Source: Manduca sexta (lineage: Eukaryota > Arthropoda > Insecta > Lepidoptera > Sphingidae). Taken from it: a stretch of DNA of 64,000 bases. Location: assembly GCF_014839805.1 (NCBI RefSeq), contig NC_051120.1:6820001-6884000 (forward strand), written 5' to 3'. Of this stretch, positions 60,341-64,000 are shown one piece after another. Numbering within the stretch: the first letter of the stretch is position 1; every line of letters starts with the position of its first letter. Position numbers and translations under genes: made by a program. The notes under the pieces are model-generated. The model had not been told where the DNA came from and did no database searches. It was given only the letters and a program-made list of their open reading frames with translations.

Positions 60341-61540
60341 TGTTTGAAATTTATGTTCTTTACATAGAAACTCGTATTAAAATTTTACATTATCTTGCTA
60401 TACGCTCAAAGAATTTTATTATTCTTTCTTTTTATAACGCTGTTTGCTGTCATAAAATTTGATTTGAATAATTTTAAATTTCATAATCGTTGCAACAGTA
60501 GAAAGTAAGGATTACATGCGATTTGTAAAACTATTTAGTTCATAAAAACAGTTACTTTTGTTGTGCGTATATAGTTTAAACAGCGCGTAACGAAGGTTTC
60601 AACTTTTTATAAAAATGTATTGTCTGTAAACGCAATCGAAAGTAATGCGTAATGGAATTAGAGACGTTCTTGTGGTTTTATGAATAAGAATTTAAATTAA
60701 CAATGATCATTTCAACAAAATATTATAAAAGTGAAATAATTTTATTATTGTAATATTATTTAACACACAAACATTGCAAATAGTATTTTCTTGTATTTTT
60801 TTTTAAATAATAAATACAAATTACTTTTAAAATTAAATTCGAAAAATACAACCTACGTATATAGCGTGCGACGAATATTCGCTTACACATACTTCAAATT
60901 AATGTGGAAACTAAGCTAATATAACTAGTCCTTTTCCCTAGGAAGCACTACATCACATAGTCTATAAATAATGAAAAAGTTTTGCAACTAATCAAACTTT
61001 TTCACCATGTATGCAAATGCTACAACGTTTTACAGCTTAGTTGACAAATAACACCTCATTACAACTTCACTCGTGTGATCCCTCAGGCAATGTAGAACAA
61101 TAGTATATGGAACTAACTTGTACAGTCATTTTGACACTGCGATAAATGAAACCATATGCTTGTCTTCTCAAAAACAACAGTTTATCATAAATTATTATAA
61201 TATGTTAAAAATAAAAAAGTGCAAGTTTTGAACGAAATAAATATTAACAAATACTTATTTTAATTTTACATGTTTTACGGCAACATCTTTCTTACAGTCA
61301 CGAATATAAATCCGCATAAAAAAAATCGCACCAAACTACAAAATGATAAGAAATCAGAAAACTAAAACTGGGATTTATGGCGAAAACATTTATCAATGGA
61401 TGATATTGGCATAATGTTAGCTATTTGCAACTGTTTGCATTTAGTAAATACGGAGCGATGATTATCATTTAATTGTATGATTGTGTTCTAAATTCTCGCT
61501 ATATTTCCCGGATCGGTTGTACTACAATTTAATTTAATTT

Positions 61541-61790
61541 CCTGGAGGTAGGATATATTTTATATCCGCCCAGATAGAGACCATGGTACACAAGGTGTTA
61601 AACTCCGTAATAGTGGTCCACGTAAGTGTGTCGCGTTTTGGGATCAGCCTGTGTATATCCGCTTTCAACAGGCCGCCATAATTGTGTCGAATGCCGAGAG
61701 GTAATCATCTTCCGTCAGTCGATATTCTGGAGCCCACTCCACTTACCATCAGATGCAGTGGGATTTACTTTGTCGTACACGTATGAAAAA
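61541..61790 (+). mobile_element. SINE-like family B, full length
   Basis: CTGGAGGTAGGATATATTTT, then ATATCCGCCCAGATAGAG, GGTACACAAGGTGTTAAACT, GTGTGTCGCGTTTTGGGATC and GGCCGCCATAATTGTGTCGA, ending CACGTATGAAAAAAATAATA. Confidence 0.72.
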
Positions 61791-62265
61791 AATAATACCT
61801 AATTTTTTGATGTTCAAAAATTCAAACCAAAGAACCTTCTTCATATTACGCTGTATCTCTCTGTCCTATAAATGTTTGCATTTTGCAATATTTACATGAT
61901 ATGTTCTAAAAAGCAATGAATCTTGCAAATGAATTATGCTTAAGCTACATTCACTCAGATTGCGTAGTCTAGCAATTTCCAAAGCAGATTACTCTGTCGT
62001 AAAGTAGAAAGGTTAGAGGTCATACTAAAGGAAGAGCATAAGCAAAAATGTTACTTATAAATAATGCATTAACACGCCATAAATCAGGGGTCGACAAATT
62101 TCATCAACATCCTATTAATATTCATGTTCGAAATAGGCATTTTACATATTAATTTTAGTGAATTTTATCTAAATTACGATATTAGTCTTATTACGGAAAT
62201 AAATTTAGGTAAAATAAGATGTTTGACGTTTGTATTATGTGCTATTTTATTTTGTATATAAATTT

Positions 62266-62530
62266 ATATATATAAAAATGAATCCCTATTTCTCTAGGTC
62301 ACGTCGTCACGCCTGAACGGCTGGACCGATTTCACATTTTTTTGTTGTTGTGTTTGTTATTGACAGAAGAAAGTTTTTATGTAAGAAAAAATTCAAAAAA
62401 TTGCGCGAAAAATTAGAAAATTTAAGAAAACTTAACGAAAATATTAATTTTATGTAACTGTCAGCAATTGACAGAATGCGCACTGCAAATTCATAGTTAA
62501 GACGAGACAACGTTTGTCTGGTCAGCTAGT
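62266..62530 (+). repeat. Lepidopteran interspersed element ending GGTCAGCTAGTA
   Basis: Starts TATATATAAAAATGAATCCC with TCTCTAGGTCACGTCGTCAC and GAACGGCTGGACCGATTTC, and ends GAGACAACGTTTGTCTGGTC, then AGCTAGTAG. The start and end phrases are familiar from Lepidoptera, where they belong to a short non-autonomous element of uncertain class. Confidence 0.5.
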
Positions 62531-62769
62531 AGAAAATAGAAATGTAATTATTGTTTTATACAACTTAATGACGTGACGACGTTACTCGCTTTGTAGTAAG
62601 CGCCACGACTAGATTTCGAAGATATAATAGGAAAGAATATAATGATATATCTAATCGACAAAAAGACTGAAGGTTTTGAAAGGTTTTTCTATTGATCGAC
62701 AGAATTAATCATTCATTCAATATTTAGTCAGTCAGTCAATTTAGTAATGCGAGCTTACCTAAACGCAAT

Positions 62770-62985
62770 ACACATTACATCTTAATCCTCCAAGAGTTAA
62801 GTAGAGGTGCTAAGCGCCACTTATTTTTCCCCATGTATATTCCGTGCCACGATATGTTGGGGCGAGCCTATCGCGAAGAAAAACCCAATTTCATGTTGCC
62901 CGGGATTGTACTGCGGTGTCGAACCGCGCACGCAATATAACTTTGCCACCGAGGCAGTCTTACTAAACGCCACTCGCGGAACTAA
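62770..62985 (-). mobile_element. Family A SINE, reversed
   Basis: AGTAGAGGTGCTAAGCGCC, CCGTGCCACGATATGTTGGG, GCGAGCCTATCGCGAAG, CCCGGGATTGTACTGC and GCCACCGAGGCAGTC are the reverse of the family A order, ending in the tRNA-like head. Confidence 0.62.
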
Positions 62986-64000
62986 GATATTATGACTATT
63001 TCACTACTTGCGTAGTTGTCGGTATACATGCGGTTGTTGGCGGTTTTTATTTCTTCCTATCATCTCAGTAATCATTTCCTTCTTACTCACATTATTGTCC
63101 ACACGAGCTTCCATTCTTTTTACTTTCCTTTTAGACATACCACATAATCAAAGTAATCTTTATTTTTTCGCTACATAAAATTCCACTTAATATTAAATAA
63201 AATCGATTTAAAAAAAGAACAAGATATTTTTTTTTTTCTAAAAATAAGACGTAACGTATCATTTAAAAGCAAAGATAATTACAATTGACAACAATAGCGG
63301 CTATCCGATGATACTTGGCCATTGATGCGTGACGCGATATTGTTAGTGACTGCAAATATCGATTGATATTAATGGTGGACTATATACCTCTGATTAATTG
63401 TTGGGATTCGAATGTGGCGTGATTCAAATGTAGAACACTAAAATATGACGTAATAATTGATTTAGAGTTGTTGAACATTAAACTCTATGCCTGTTTTAGT
63501 TTGAGTGTGATGTAAATTATATTGTTGATTATATTTGCTGTTGCAAATCATTTTTAATTATAAAATACCTTCGAGGTAGTAAATAACAACTACTCAGTAC
63601 CTAATAAGTAACGCCATGAAATATGGATAATGATTTAAAGGTTTATATTTAGTAAAAGTAAGTACCTAATATTTTAGATAACCATATAAGTCAAAATAAT
63701 AAAAATCTGCTTTACAGGTTAAAAACAATTATCTTTTATTGACATATTTAAAATTTAGAAAACCTGTTAACATTTAGAAATCATTGGTGTCCGTCCATAT
63801 TGGATTGTTTACTTAGTTTCATTCAAATCATGTCTTCGTTAGAATCGAATGCATTTCTCGCTATAAGAGGAATAAATATCTTGCTACGGAGCCAAAGGTC
63901 AGCTGTGTTAGCCGGTGAAAGTCCTGGGAAAATAGGGACTGCATCTTTGATTATGATCTTGAAATATTCATAAAATACTTTGGATTGTTTACGATATCGT

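Larger units (their letters stand above)
51470..64000. other. Right-hand non-coding stretch
   Basis: AT-rich with SINEs (52416, 54476, 57150, 60165, 61541, 62770), an RTE fragment (58838) and other repeats. Short open frames overlap repeats or low-complexity DNA. I see no supportable exon, promoter or RNA gene. Confidence 0.45.

Noticed and set aside
1..64000. CRISPR arrays, bacterial operons, riboswitches or plasmid origins
   Set aside because: The sequence is clearly animal nuclear DNA with spliced genes and lepidopteran repeats; no such structures were seen.

Overview
The window looks like insect nuclear DNA, most likely from a moth or butterfly (Lepidoptera). It is AT-rich and gene-poor, has GT-AG introns of several kb, and is full of interspersed repeats whose wording I recognise as lepidopteran: tRNA-derived SINEs, an RTE-clade LINE, a BEL/Pao LTR retrotransposon and short TIR elements. 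No bacterial-style operon, rRNA, CRISPR array or intact functional tRNA gene was seen. The species cannot be read from the sequence alone.

Left part (about 1-11 kb). One protein-coding gene can be assembled on the + strand by splice-phase matching: exons 1508-1673, 6093-6291 and 10663-10804. They encode a 168-residue protein with a signal peptide and four cysteines after it, resembling the insect DM4/DM12 family. Its two introns (4.4 kb each) carry SINE, LINE-tail and MITE debris. A poly(A) signal lies 147 bp after the stop.

Middle part (11-41 kb). This is mostly intergenic or intronic DNA. It contains a TIR element at 11.5 kb, a possible pair of spliced exons near 17 kb, a perfect 22-bp-arm hairpin at 19.75 kb, a three-copy 354-bp tandem array built from a SINE body plus its flank at 21.6-22.7 kb, and a diverged tandem duplication at 22.9-23.3 kb. 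A CpG-rich promoter-like stretch at 31.75-31.99 kb ends in a very short candidate first coding exon (start of a signal peptide, then GTAAGT). A 65-nt hairpin lies at 35.7 kb. Scattered SINE copies fill much of the rest.

Transposon nest (41.2-51.1 kb). A complete RTE-clade LINE on the - strand (41232-51144, 9-bp target duplication) was interrupted by a BEL/Pao LTR element, also on the - strand (42387-49084, 5-bp duplication TGGTC, LTRs of 390 and 393 bp). Without the insertion and one duplication copy the LINE is about 3.2 kb, the usual full length. The BEL element has gag, protease, RT and integrase, a primer-binding site matching tRNA-Tyr and a tRNA-like stretch in its leader, but it has lost most of RNase H. 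The three small coding frameshifts in the nest all fall in C/G homopolymers, which raises the possibility of assembly error.

Right part (51-64 kb). I see no supported gene here, only more SINE copies, a GC-rich repeat next to the LINE, an old RTE 3' fragment and other repeat debris. Annotations of repeats by family rest on recognition of recurring motifs within the window and memory of lepidopteran repeats, not on a database search.
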